DNA from: Bacillota bacterium
GTDB taxonomy: Bacteria; Bacillota; Clostridia; Acetivibrionales; DSM-1351
DNA: 64,000 nucleotides
Reading direction: 5' to 3'
Assembly (NCBI GenBank): GCA_023443515.1
Contig: JAEZUC010000029.1
Location: 1 to 64,000 of the forward strand
How positions within the stretch are numbered: position 1 is the stretch's first letter; each line of letters opens with the position of its first letter. This document shows positions 7,242-16,168 of this stretch, in pieces. The notes under the pieces are model-generated. The model saw only the letters and a list, made by a program, of their open reading frames with translations, ran no database searches and was not told the origin of the DNA. A program made the translations under genes and the position numbers.

Positions 7242-8600
7242 ATGAATATTGAAATAAGTTTAAATCAGAAAATGTCTTTATCTCCGCAGATGCAGCAATC
7301 TATGGAGATTCTCCAGATGAGTACACTGGAACTGGTAGATTATGTTAAACAATTAGCTACGGACAACCCTGTAGTAGAGCTTGAAGACCAACCTTATGAA
7401 AATGACAGATATGAAATTCTTAGAAAAAAATTGGAATGGCTTGACTCTGTAAATCAGGAACACAGAGTATACAACCATGACTTTGAAGATGACGAGGATA
7501 ATAAAGACGTAGCGCATTATGTACCCAGTGATGATGAGGATTTATATCAGTACCTTGAATCACAATTGAACTTAATGAATTTACCGCAGGAAATATATAA
7601 GGCAGTGCAATACATGATAGGCTGCATTGATCAAAACGGGTATCTTCAAGAAAATTTGGATGATCTAGAAAAGACTATTAACATAGATATAAATAATGCG
7701 GAAAAAGCCTTACACCAGCTTCAGTCAATGGAACCTGCCGGCGTAGGGGCTAGAAACTTAAAAGAATGTCTTCTGCTTCAATTAGAGAGATTAAATCAAA
7801 ACGATCCAATAGTAATTGAGCTTGTAAATAGATATCTTGAATTACTTGGGAAAAATCAGCTGGATCTCATAGCTAAGAGATTAAGCGTTTCAATAGATGA
7901 GGTTAAGAATGCGTATAAAGTTATAAAAAAACTGAATCCCAGACCCGGAATGGGATTTGGGGCCAAAAAAGATATTCACTATCACACACCGGATTTGATT
8001 GTTGTCAAATTCAGTGACTATTATGAGGTGCTTTTAAATAATTTTACAGCTCCCCATATTTCAATAAGCAGCTATTATCGAAGCGTCCTTACACAAAATC
8101 CTTCCAATGACGTTAAGGATTATATCTCAGGAAAAATAAAAGAAGCTGATTGGGCTATTAAATGTATATCACAGAGAAATAATACATTGTTAAATGTTGC
8201 AAGAACTATTGTAGACCAACAAAAAGGATTTTTTGACAAGGGCGCTAGTTATCTTATACCTATGAATCAGAAAAGTATAGCAGACAAGCTGGAAATACAT
8301 GAATCCACAGTGAGCCGTGCCATAAGAGGAAAATACCTTCAATGCTCATGGGGGCTGTTTGGTCTTGACTATTTTTTTACTAACGGCCTTTCTCTTGGTT
8401 ATGATTCTCAAATTGTTCCTGACGCTATAAAATCGGATATCAAAAAGATAATTACAGGTGAAGACAGAAAGAAACCCTATAGCGATCAGAAAATTGCAGA
8501 AATACTAAACGAAAAAGGAATAAATATAGCAAGAAGAACTGTAACAAAGTATAGAGAGGATATGGATATTCCAAAGGCAGCAATGAGAAAGGAGTACTAG
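7242..8600 (+). CDS. rpoN: RNA polymerase sigma-54 factor
   Basis: A 452-residue RpoN (SigL). Region I at the N terminus is Gln/Leu-rich (SLSPQMQQSMEILQMSTLEL) and holds the activator-response surface. The acidic region II (about 55-100) is followed by the core-binding domain, a helix-turn-helix and the RpoN box ARRTVTKYRE (about 430-439), which reads the -24 element. Start ATG with GGAGG upstream. It lies next to a sigma-54-dependent activator and a perfect -24/-12 promoter, so factor, activator and target are clustered. In many Firmicutes a single rpoN serves several such activators. Confidence 0.97.
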   Translation: MNIEISLNQKMSLSPQMQQSMEILQMSTLELVDYVKQLATDNPVVELEDQPYENDRYEILRKKLEWLDSVNQEHRVYNHDFEDDEDNKDVAHYVPSDDEDLYQYLESQLNLMNLPQEIYKAVQYMIGCIDQNGYLQENLDDLEKTINIDINNAEKALHQLQSMEPAGVGARNLKECLLLQLERLNQNDPIVIELVNRYLELLGKNQLDLIAKRLSVSIDEVKNAYKVIKKLNPRPGMGFGAKKDIHYHTPDLIVVKFSDYYEVLLNNFTAPHISISSYYRSVLTQNPSNDVKDYISGKIKEADWAIKCISQRNNTLLNVARTIVDQQKGFFDKGASYLIPMNQKSIADKLEIHESTVSRAIRGKYLQCSWGLFGLDYFFTNGLSLGYDSQIVPDAIKSDIKKIITGEDRKKPYSDQKIAEILNEKGINIARRTVTKYREDMDIPKAAMRKEY

Positions 8601-8666
8601 GAACAAATATATACAATATTTTGTAATAATCTTGACCTGGTAAAACAATTTGTAATAAAATAGTAA

Positions 8667-8701
8667 AAGTAAGAAGTAAGAAGTAAGAAGTAAGAAGTAA
8701 G
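8667..8701 (+). repeat. Tandem heptanucleotide repeat, (AAGTAAG)x5
   Basis: Five perfect copies of AAGTAAG between rpoN and a convergent zinc-ribbon gene. A 7-bp unit is not a multiple of 3, but the tract is intergenic, so copy-number change would alter spacing only. No function can be assigned. Confidence 0.9.
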
Positions 8702-8708
8702 ACAATTG

Positions 8709-9005
8709 TTACAATACATTATCAGGTTTATGTTGGCTGATAGCTTCTTGTAAAGCTTTCAGTCCTATTTTATTATCCCATTGATTAAAATAGCACCTGA
8801 ACTTTGAACCGCAGGTAATACATTCAACAAATTGTTTTGTATCCTTCTGCTCTCGGTTATCAAACATAAAAGGAAGGAATTCATTTTTGTTTCTAAGCCC
8901 GGGGGCATCGGAATCAATTATATATGAGTATACATAAGTTGCTTCGTATTTGATTAAAAAATTGCTGTTGTTGCATACAGGGCATATTAAACTATTTTCA
9001 GACAT
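8709..9005 (-). CDS. Small zinc-ribbon protein of unknown function
   Basis: A 98-residue protein with two CxxC knuckles, CPVCNNSNF near the N terminus and CITCGSKF near residue 70, that should bind one zinc ion. It has no membrane segment or signal peptide. I do not recognise a named family. A TTG further upstream is in frame, but TGGAGG at 9011-9016 is spaced for the ATG at 9005. It is a monocistronic minus-strand gene, convergent with rpoN. Confidence 0.7.
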   Translation of the reverse strand: MSENSLICPVCNNSNFLIKYEATYVYSYIIDSDAPGLRNKNEFLPFMFDNREQKDTKQFVECITCGSKFRCYFNQWDNKIGLKALQEAISQHKPDNVL

Positions 9006-9134
9006 ATGTGCCTCCAAATCTGGTTTACTATTAAAATTTCCAGTAAATCAATAAGTTATTCATTTTTATTATACAAAGGTTGAGATTGAGCCTTGTAAGT
9101 TAACATTAATTTTAATATAAAGGAGGTTTTTAAA

Positions 9135-9644
9135 ATGAACTATACTATTAGACCCATACGAGTTGAGGACGCTCCGGACCTAAATGAGATGTACACAATG
9201 GATGGGGTAAGAGAAAATGTTCTAGGGTTATTCAGTGGAAGAATAAATCAAACGGAAGAATTTATAAAGTCCCTTGACCAGAATCAATATCACATGGTAG
9301 CTGAGGTCTGTGAAAATGGAACAAAGAAAGTCGTAGGTTCGGTTTCACTGACGGTAAGCCAGACTCCAAGAACCAGACATACTGCATCTTTAGGAATAAT
9401 GGTACATAAAGATTATCAGGGAAAAGGAATAGGTACTGCATTATTAGAAAAGATTCTGGATTTGGCAGATAACTGGCTGATGCTTGTACGTGTAGAATTA
9501 ACTGTGTTTGTAGAGAATGAAAAAGCTTTAGGCCTGTACAAGACACATGGTTTTCAGATAGAAGGTACAAAAAAGTATGGGGCCATAAGAAACGGTAAAT
9601 ATGATGACGAATATTTAATGGCAAGGTATCGAAACCTTAAATAA
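9135..9644 (+). CDS. GNAT acetyltransferase, AaaT/YhhY-like
   Basis: A 169-residue GNAT protein. The acetyl-CoA loop is HKDYQGKGIGTALL (motif A), and the C-terminal half RVELTVFVENEKALGLYKTHGFQIEG plus ARNGKYDDEYLMAR-like end closely resembles E. coli YhhY (AaaT), which acetylates free L-amino acids such as phenylalanine and methionine. RimI/RimJ-type protein acetylation is an alternative. Start ATG behind AAGGAGG. It is probably monocistronic; the next promoter lies at 9663. Confidence 0.82.
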   Translation: MNYTIRPIRVEDAPDLNEMYTMDGVRENVLGLFSGRINQTEEFIKSLDQNQYHMVAEVCENGTKKVVGSVSLTVSQTPRTRHTASLGIMVHKDYQGKGIGTALLEKILDLADNWLMLVRVELTVFVENEKALGLYKTHGFQIEGTKKYGAIRNGKYDDEYLMARYRNLK

Positions 9645-9662
9645 AGTATAACAGTTGCCGCA

Positions 9663-9691
9663 TTGAAAAAGAAATGATTTATTGATATAAT
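9663..9691 (+). promoter_or_regulatory. Sigma-A promoter of the helicase operon
   Basis: TTGAAA at 9663-9668, a 17-bp spacer, and a perfect TATAAT at 9686-9691. The LexA-type box begins 2 bp further on, covering the transcription start. Confidence 0.8.
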
Positions 9692-9693
9692 AA

Positions 9694-9705
9694 GAACTAA
9701 CGTTC
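9694..9705 (+). promoter_or_regulatory. LexA (SOS) operator of the helicase operon
   Basis: GAACTAACGTTC fits the Gram-positive SOS box GAAC-N4-GTTC exactly and overlaps the predicted start of transcription. A matching site lies in front of recA at 28471 in the same window. Confidence 0.8.
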
Positions 9706-9712
9706 TCGATGA

Positions 9713-9736
9713 AGCTGATTGGTATTCCGGTCAGCT
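9713..9736 (+). other. Leader hairpin before the helicase gene
   Basis: AGCTGATTGG / CCGGTCAGCT form a 10-bp stem (two G-U pairs) with a TATT loop, followed by ATTTTATT. It lies downstream of the SOS promoter, so it is in the operon leader. It could be a weak terminator or attenuator. Confidence 0.45.
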
Positions 9737-9790
9737 ATTTTATTGATTATCAATTATAATTTTTTGTTGATGGAGGCTAAAATATTAAGT

Positions 9791-12145
9791 ATGGGCAAAC
9801 CCGAGATAAGAATTTCAATAAGAAACCTTGTTGAACTGGTGTTGAGATCAGGTGACATTGATAATAGGCTTGTTTCCTCGGGCAGAATGCAAGAAGGTAC
9901 AAAGATTCACCAGAAGATACAAAAACAGGGCGGAGAATTTTATAAAAAAGAGGTATCCCTTGCCCATAATTACGAGATCAAGGATTTTATATTCAGACTT
10001 GAGGGCCGTGCCGATGGTATAATAGCTGAAACGGGCGGAGTCGTAATAGATGAAATAAAATCAACAACACGTCCCATTGAATTGATAGATGAAGATTTCA
10101 GCCTTCTGCATTGGGCACAGGCAAAGTGCTATGCTTTCATTTATGCCGTTCAGAATGAGCTTGACAGTATATATGTACAATTGACATATTTTCACATAGA
10201 TACCGAAGAAATTAAAAAAATCAGAAAACAGTTTTCACTTAAAGAACTGATGGGTTTTGTAAAAGATTTACTGGACAAATATGTTGTATGGGCAAGTATA
10301 TCTGATTCTTGGAATAAACAAAGAGATGTTTCCATTAAAAAAATTCTGTTTCCTTTTAAAGAATACAGAAAGGGACAGCGTGAGCTTGCGGTTGCCGTAT
10401 ATAAAACCATGATGCAGGGTAAAAAACTGTTTGCCCAGGCTCCTACGGGTATCGGAAAAACCATATCAACGCTGTTTCCTGCTGTCAAAGCTTTAGGGGA
10501 ACAGCATATTTCAAAAATATTTTATCTTACGGCAAAAACCATTACCAGGCAGGTAGCTGAAGAGGCATTTTCAAAAATGAGAGAGTGTGGTTTGGTATTC
10601 AGAACGATTACTCTTACTGCAAAAGATAAAATATGTTTTAACAAAGAAGGAAGCTGTAATCCCGATTTCTGTGAATATGCAAAAGGCCATTACAATAGAG
10701 TTAACAGCGCGCTGGAAGATGTTCTTACAAATTCTGAAAGCCTTTCCAGAGATGTTATAGAAGATTATTCACGAAAACATACGGTTTGTCCCTTTGAATT
10801 CAGCCTGGATTTGTCACTATGGGCGGATTGCATTATCTGTGATTATAATTATGTTTTTGACCCAAGGGTATATTTGAAAAGATTTTTTCTCAACAATACG
10901 GGAGATTATGCTTTTTTGGTTGATGAGGCTCACAATTTGGTGGATAGAGCAAGGGAAATGTTCTCTGCCCAAATCCATAAGTCTGCATACCTGGAGGCAA
11001 AAAAACTTATGAAGTCAAAAGTCCCCAAGGTTGCCAAGATATTGAACAAGATAAATTCATATATGGTATCTCTTCGGAAACAATGCGAGGATGAAGGTTT
11101 TATAGTCAGCAAAACAGAACTTAATGACCTATACAGGCTGTTAAATAACTTTATTGCCGAATCAGAGGAATGGATACTGAAAAATCAAAATAGCAACATT
11201 GAGGGTTTTGATCAACTTCTGGAGGTATATTTTGACTCAATAGCATTTACCAGAATGGCTGAATTTTATGATGAAAGATACGTTACATTTATAGAAACAA
11301 GAGCAAATGATGTCAGAGTAAAGCTTTTTTGTTTGGACCCTTCATACCTTCTTGCGGATGCGGTAAAGAGAGGGAAAACAGCTGTGTTTTTCTCTGCAAC
11401 GCTTACACCTCTTGACTATTTCATGGATATATTGGGCGGGGATAAAGAGGATTACAACATTAACCTTGCTTCACCATTTGTTAAGGATAATCTATGTCTT
11501 ATCGTTGATGATAATATTTCCACGAGATATAAAAACCGTGATAAAAGCTATGATAAAATTGTAGACATAATATGGTCTGCCATAAACAAAAAGATAGGAA
11601 ATTATGTAGTGTTTTTCCCTTCATATAAATACATGAACGAGGTTTATACAAGATTTACAGAGCAATATCCTGAAACAGATACGATAATACAGGAAACTTC
11701 CATGACAGAAGAGGAAAGGGAGAGCTTTTTAAACAGGTTTCAATCCGGTGGGGGAAAGAGCCTTGTTTCTTTTGGTGTGCTGGGAGGAATTTTTTCTGAG
11801 GGTATAGATTTAAAGGGTGATCGGCTGATAGGAGCAATAATAGTGGGTGTAGGGCTCCCCCAGGTCAGTCCTGAACAAGATATAATCATGAACTATTTTC
11901 AAAATAAAAATGCAATGGGCTTTGAAAATGCATACATGTATCCGGGCATGAACAAAGTACTACAGGCCGCAGGGAGGGTAATACGTTCCGAAAACGACGT
12001 TGGGACAGTGATACTTCTGGATGAGAGATTTTCAAATAGAAGTTACAGACAGCTATTTCCAAAACACTGGGAACATGCCATGCGGATACAGGATACGGGG
12101 CAGTTGGGGAAAAGACTGGAGCAGTTCTGGAAGATAAAACTATAG
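9791..12145 (+). CDS. Cas4-like nuclease fused to a DinG/Rad3-type iron-sulfur helicase
   Basis: A protein of about 784 residues. The N-terminal ~190 residues form a PD-(D/E)xK nuclease of Cas4/AddB type: GTKIHQKI, GRADGII and VIDEIKST give the H, D and ExK catalytic set. The rest is a superfamily 2 helicase of the DinG/XPD class with Walker A APTGIGKT, DEAH box VDEAHNL, motif VI AAGRVIRS, and four cysteines between motifs I and II (ICFNKEGSC, DFCEY, TVCPFEF) suited to a 4Fe-4S cluster. The start is uncertain: the ATG at 9770 lacks a ribosome site and itself contains GGAGG; the ATG at 9791 lies 14 bp beyond it. It heads a two-gene operon behind a LexA box and should act in recombination or replication-fork repair. 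Confidence 0.88.
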   Translation: MGKPEIRISIRNLVELVLRSGDIDNRLVSSGRMQEGTKIHQKIQKQGGEFYKKEVSLAHNYEIKDFIFRLEGRADGIIAETGGVVIDEIKSTTRPIELIDEDFSLLHWAQAKCYAFIYAVQNELDSIYVQLTYFHIDTEEIKKIRKQFSLKELMGFVKDLLDKYVVWASISDSWNKQRDVSIKKILFPFKEYRKGQRELAVAVYKTMMQGKKLFAQAPTGIGKTISTLFPAVKALGEQHISKIFYLTAKTITRQVAEEAFSKMRECGLVFRTITLTAKDKICFNKEGSCNPDFCEYAKGHYNRVNSALEDVLTNSESLSRDVIEDYSRKHTVCPFEFSLDLSLWADCIICDYNYVFDPRVYLKRFFLNNTGDYAFLVDEAHNLVDRAREMFSAQIHKSAYLEAKKLMKSKVPKVAKILNKINSYMVSLRKQCEDEGFIVSKTELNDLYRLLNNFIAESEEWILKNQNSNIEGFDQLLEVYFDSIAFTRMAEFYDERYVTFIETRANDVRVKLFCLDPSYLLADAVKRGKTAVFFSATLTPLDYFMDILGGDKEDYNINLASPFVKDNLCLIVDDNISTRYKNRDKSYDKIVDIIWSAINKKIGNYVVFFPSYKYMNEVYTRFTEQYPETDTIIQETSMTEEERESFLNRFQSGGGKSLVSFGVLGGIFSEGIDLKGDRLIGAIIVGVGLPQVSPEQDIIMNYFQNKNAMGFENAYMYPGMNKVLQAAGRVIRSENDVGTVILLDERFSNRSYRQLFPKHWEHAMRIQDTGQLGKRLEQFWKIKL

Positions 12146-12159
12146 ACTAGGTGGAATAC

Positions 12160-14283
12160 ATGGCACAATCTGAATTAGTCAGTGAATATAATAAATCAAA
12201 AGCTAAAATTAGTGAAGAGGATTTTAAAAATTTAAGTTTGGAGCAAAGAGAAGCGGTTCTTACTGTGGAGGGACCTGTACTGCTTATTGCCGGTCCGGGA
12301 AGTGGTAAAACAACCGTAATCGTAAATCGTGTTTATAATTTAATTAGGTCAGGTGCCAATCCAAAAAGTATTCTGACACTTACCTTTAACAAGGCAGCCC
12401 AGCTTGAAATGGAAAATCGGTTTCAAAAGCTTTACGGAAATAAGATACAAGAAAAAGTACAATTCGCTACACTGCACAGCTTCTGCAACAGAGTGGTCAG
12501 GGACTATGAGAGAATGAAAGGGCAGAGCTTGAGGCGTATTGAAGGTATGGAAGAAGATATAAACAAAAAAATGCTGTTAAAGGATATCTATCACAGAGTA
12601 AATAGTACAAAAATAAATGATGATGAGCTGGATAACCTTATAAACGAAATAAGCTATATAAAAAATAAAATGATTAAGAATGCTGATGACAGCGTTTTTA
12701 GCTCAAAAAAGTTTTCAAAGGTCTATAAAGCTTATGAAGAATATAAGAAAAAAAATCTTATGATTGACTTTGACGATATGCTTACATATGCCTATACTAT
12801 TTTTTTAAAATATCCGCAGGTTTTAAAAGGATATAAAAAACAATATAAATATATACAAGTGGATGAAGGCCAGGATCTATCCAATATACAGTTTGCCATT
12901 CTAAAGCTTTTGACAGGGCCGGATGGGAATATATTTATAGTGGCTGACGATGACCAGTCTATTTACCGATTCAGGGGAGCCGAACCCCAGTACATTCTGA
13001 ATTTAGGCCATGAATTTAACAATCTCAGGTTGTTTCGGTTAGAGAATAACTACAGGTCTTCCAGTAATATAGTAGACCTTACTAGTAAGTTTATAAGAAA
13101 AAACGATAAAAGGTATCTGAAATCACACAAAACTATTAACAAAAGCGCCGTTGACCCAAAGATAGTAAATGCTGAAAATGAGAGTGGGCAACAGGATATT
13201 CTTTTAAAAGAGATAGAAATAATACTTAAGAATAAAAAGCAAAAAACCGTTGGAGTCCTGTACAGAAACAACCTCTCATCAATTCTTGTTACTGATAAAT
13301 TGCAAAGGAACGATATAGCATTCAGGATAAGACAAAACAGACTGTTTTTTTTCAGACACTGGCTCGTTCAGGAGGTGTGTGCCTTTCTGATGTTTGCCCT
13401 TGATGGTTCTGATACAGAATCATTTACAAAAATATGCTTCAGAATGAACAGATTTATATCCAAAACAATGCTGGAATGTGTTTTGCAGGGCGACGAAAAT
13501 GATAATGTAATCGACATAATAGTTAATAAGCATGACCTTAAACCCTTTCAGCTAACTGCCATGAGGGAGTTAAAAGGAGAATTTGCCTCAATGGCAAGAC
13601 AAAATCCTTGGTCTGCATTAGAATACATAAAAAACAATTTCAGATATCTGGATAGCGTTAAAGAATACAGTAATATATCAGGTCAGTCCTATGATTACTT
13701 GAACAGGTTATTTGGTATATTACAAGGAATATCAATTGACTGCCCTACCATTTCTGCATTTCTTATGCGGTTACAGGAATTGGAACAGTTATTTGAGTCC
13801 GGAGGTTATAAGCATAACGGAGAAAACAGCCATATAACACTCAGCACATTGCACTCCTCAAAAGGCTTGGAGTATGACAGTGTATTCATGATAGACTTGA
13901 TAAACAGTGAAATTCCCGGAGATAAGGTTCTGGAAAATTCAGAAAAAATCATTCTTGAAGAGGAACGGAGACTTTTTTATGTGGGAATGACACGAGCAAG
14001 GAAGGATTTATTTCTGATATATCCTTGCACGTTGAATAATGAAAAAGTTATGCAATCTATTTTTGTAAATGAGGTTGTACAACTTTTGCAAAAGGACATA
14101 ATAAATAATATAAGTGAAGGAAAGTTTGTTAACCATGTTAAGTTCGGCAGAGGTATGGTAGTTGCAATAAATCAGGAAACTGAGGCCGACAGACACATGA
14201 TAGAAATAAAGTTTTTTAAGGTGGGATGCAGAAAACTTGATCTTCAACTCTGTCTTGACAATAAACTTCTGAGCTTTGAATAA
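12160..14283 (+). CDS. UvrD/PcrA-like superfamily 1 DNA helicase
   Basis: A 707-residue SF1A 3'-5' helicase. Motifs in order are Q/I LEQREAVL...AGPGSGKTT, Ia LTFNKAA, II VDEGQD, III ADDDQSIYRFRGA, IV LENNYRSS, V LHSSKGLEYD and VI LFYVGMTRARKDL. The C terminus (about 655-707) has the KFGRGMVVAI...GCRKLDL pattern of the Tudor-like domain by which PcrA docks on RNA polymerase. Motif II has DEGQD rather than the usual DExQD with small x. The GTG at 12151 is possible, but GGTGG at 12151-12155 suits the ATG at 12160. It starts 14 bp after the Cas4-DinG gene, so the two helicases are co-transcribed and probably SOS-induced. Confidence 0.92.
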   Translation: MAQSELVSEYNKSKAKISEEDFKNLSLEQREAVLTVEGPVLLIAGPGSGKTTVIVNRVYNLIRSGANPKSILTLTFNKAAQLEMENRFQKLYGNKIQEKVQFATLHSFCNRVVRDYERMKGQSLRRIEGMEEDINKKMLLKDIYHRVNSTKINDDELDNLINEISYIKNKMIKNADDSVFSSKKFSKVYKAYEEYKKKNLMIDFDDMLTYAYTIFLKYPQVLKGYKKQYKYIQVDEGQDLSNIQFAILKLLTGPDGNIFIVADDDQSIYRFRGAEPQYILNLGHEFNNLRLFRLENNYRSSSNIVDLTSKFIRKNDKRYLKSHKTINKSAVDPKIVNAENESGQQDILLKEIEIILKNKKQKTVGVLYRNNLSSILVTDKLQRNDIAFRIRQNRLFFFRHWLVQEVCAFLMFALDGSDTESFTKICFRMNRFISKTMLECVLQGDENDNVIDIIVNKHDLKPFQLTAMRELKGEFASMARQNPWSALEYIKNNFRYLDSVKEYSNISGQSYDYLNRLFGILQGISIDCPTISAFLMRLQELEQLFESGGYKHNGENSHITLSTLHSSKGLEYDSVFMIDLINSEIPGDKVLENSEKIILEEERRLFYVGMTRARKDLFLIYPCTLNNEKVMQSIFVNEVVQLLQKDIINNISEGKFVNHVKFGRGMVVAINQETEADRHMIEIKFFKVGCRKLDLQLCLDNKLLSFE

Positions 14284-14362
14284 AATATGCACAAAAGAAA
14301 CGTAAAATGGTTTGCAAAACAAAGAGCGTTTTGCTATCATAGGTTGATATGGAGGAATTTAC

Positions 14363-14929
14363 ATGATCGAAAAATATTACCCTGACTTATATTTTGATAG
14401 TATAAGACATATTGATATAAATATACTTAAAGAAAAAGGCATTAAGGGAGTTATACTCGATATAGATAATACCCTTGTTCCCATGCACACAAAGGACGCT
14501 GACGAAAATGCAATAAATTGGGTAGCTGAACTGCAAAAAACAGGCTTCAAGGTATGTATATTATCGAACGCATCACTAAAAAGAGTAACAAGATTCAATA
14601 AGGAAATGTCTGTTACTGCAATACACAGAGCATATAAACCGGCAGGAAAAGCTTTTCTAAAAGCGGCTGAAAAAATGGGCCTTGACCCTGAAAAGGTAGC
14701 AGTTGTAGGTGATCAGATATTTACCGATATATATGGGGGTAATAAAGTAAATATGCTTACGGTTCTTGTAAAACCCATAGATAAAAAAGAGATTTTGTAT
14801 GTCAGGTTAAAAAGGCATATTGAGAAGAGGGTCTTAAGCCGTTTTAGTAATGCACAAAAGTCAAGACTGGAAATAAGAAATGAATGGAAAAAGAAGAGGC
14901 TTCAAACGGAAAGAAGCCGTTTAAAATAA
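14363..14929 (+). CDS. yqeG: YqeG family HAD-superfamily phosphatase
   Basis: A 188-residue HAD phosphatase of subfamily IIIA. Motif I is VILDIDNTLVP (nucleophile and acid/base Asp), motif II ILSNAS, motif III lysine in KPAGKAF, motif IV VVGDQIFTDIYGG. The family resembles phosphatidylglycerophosphate phosphatases, but the substrate in Firmicutes is not established. GGAGG precedes the ATG. The gene is followed 19 bp later by aroE; the yqeG/aroE linkage is also seen in Bacillus (yqeG-yqeH-aroE). Confidence 0.92.
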   Translation: MIEKYYPDLYFDSIRHIDINILKEKGIKGVILDIDNTLVPMHTKDADENAINWVAELQKTGFKVCILSNASLKRVTRFNKEMSVTAIHRAYKPAGKAFLKAAEKMGLDPEKVAVVGDQIFTDIYGGNKVNMLTVLVKPIDKKEILYVRLKRHIEKRVLSRFSNAQKSRLEIRNEWKKKRLQTERSRLK

Positions 14930-14948
14930 CATTGGGGGTGTCAAACCA

Positions 14949-15833
14949 ATGAACTTGGTTGAAGTTGTAAACGGGAAAACACAGCTGTATGGTGTTCTTG
15001 GTAATCCAGTTGAGCACACAAAATCACCATTTATTCATAATACACTCTTTAAGGAATTTAAGATAAATGCAATATATTTACCTATTCATGTAGACCACGG
15101 AAAGTTGGAACAGGCTATTGACGGATTCAGAGCCATAAATTTCTCAGGGTTTAACGTAACTGTTCCTTTTAAATCAGACATAATTAAATATTTGGATGAG
15201 GTTTCTGCAGAAGGTATGCTTATGGGTGCAGTTAATACAGTGAAGAACCAGGATGGAAGATTTGTGGGCCAAAATACCGATGCTGAAGGCTTTATCAGAG
15301 ACTTTTGCGATGGGTTTCAAACGACCTTTAAAGGCAAAAGAGTAATACTGCTGGGAGCCGGGGGAACGTCAAGGGCTATTGCTGTCAGGCTTGCGTCTGA
15401 GGGTATAGAGCATCTGACAATAGTAAACAGGACAGAAGCCAACGCAAAAAGTATTTCTGATCTTGTAAACGGCAATTTCGGAAACATTGTTAGTACGATG
15501 CTCCCGGTGAAAGAAATACTAGACAAAGAATTTGAAAACAACCAGATTATTATAAATACAACACCTGCGGGGATGAGAACATACCTTGATTCAACGCCCT
15601 TTGATCTTGATTTCAACTTCAACGGTACTCAGATGGTATATGATGTTCTGTATGTCCCCAAGAAAACAAGATTTCTAAAACAGGCAGAAGAAGCGGGATG
15701 TAAAGTAAGAAACGGATTTGGTATGCTGATAAATCAAGGTGTTTCATCATTTGAGGTGTGGACGGGTAAGAAGGTTGAAAGAAAGCAAACCAATGAACTA
15801 TTAAAAAATATAGAAAATATAGAGGGATTTTGA
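14949..15833 (+). CDS. aroE: Shikimate dehydrogenase
   Basis: A 294-residue AroE catalysing NADPH-dependent reduction of 3-dehydroshikimate to shikimate in aromatic amino-acid synthesis. The N-terminal substrate domain has GNPVEHTKSPFIHN, FNVTVPFK (catalytic Lys) and AVNTV; the Rossmann domain has LLGAGGTSRAIA and the NADP-specificity region IVNRTEAN; NTTPAGM and GFGMLINQG are also standard. GGGGGTG precedes the ATG. It is slightly longer than the usual 270-290 residues. Confidence 0.96.
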   Translation: MNLVEVVNGKTQLYGVLGNPVEHTKSPFIHNTLFKEFKINAIYLPIHVDHGKLEQAIDGFRAINFSGFNVTVPFKSDIIKYLDEVSAEGMLMGAVNTVKNQDGRFVGQNTDAEGFIRDFCDGFQTTFKGKRVILLGAGGTSRAIAVRLASEGIEHLTIVNRTEANAKSISDLVNGNFGNIVSTMLPVKEILDKEFENNQIIINTTPAGMRTYLDSTPFDLDFNFNGTQMVYDVLYVPKKTRFLKQAEEAGCKVRNGFGMLINQGVSSFEVWTGKKVERKQTNELLKNIENIEGF

Positions 15834-15893
15834 TAATATTACCGAAATCATTAATGTATGTAATTATATAAGTCGGTATAAGGGGATGAAAGT

Positions 15894-16160
15894 ATGGTAA
15901 CGTTGAAGAATTATATGGAGGAAGTTGTATTCAATCTGATAGACGGTGTCCTGGACGACATCAACATGTGTAAATGCGAATTATGTGTTAAGGATATAGC
16001 TGCTCTTGCACTAAACAGCCTTCCTCCCAAATACATCGCTTCTGAAAAAGGCGAGCTGTATTCAAAAGTAAACAGCTTGAGAAGTCAATTTGAGGTTGAT
16101 GTTATATCTGCTATTACAAAAGCAGCAGTTCTTGTTAAAAAAGCACCTAGACATGAATAA
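15894..16160 (+). CDS. comFB: ComFB family protein
   Basis: An 88-residue protein of the late-competence ComFB family, recognised by the N-terminal LKNYMEEVVFNLID and the cysteine cluster MCKCELCVKDIAALALNSLPPKY, where the Cys residues bind zinc. Function is poorly defined; members in other phyla bind cyclic dinucleotides. Start ATG with AGGGGATG upstream. The stop lies 8 bp from the convergent end of the DedA gene, with no terminator between them. Confidence 0.85.
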   Translation: MVTLKNYMEEVVFNLIDGVLDDINMCKCELCVKDIAALALNSLPPKYIASEKGELYSKVNSLRSQFEVDVISAITKAAVLVKKAPRHE

Positions 16161-16168
16161 TTCAACTA

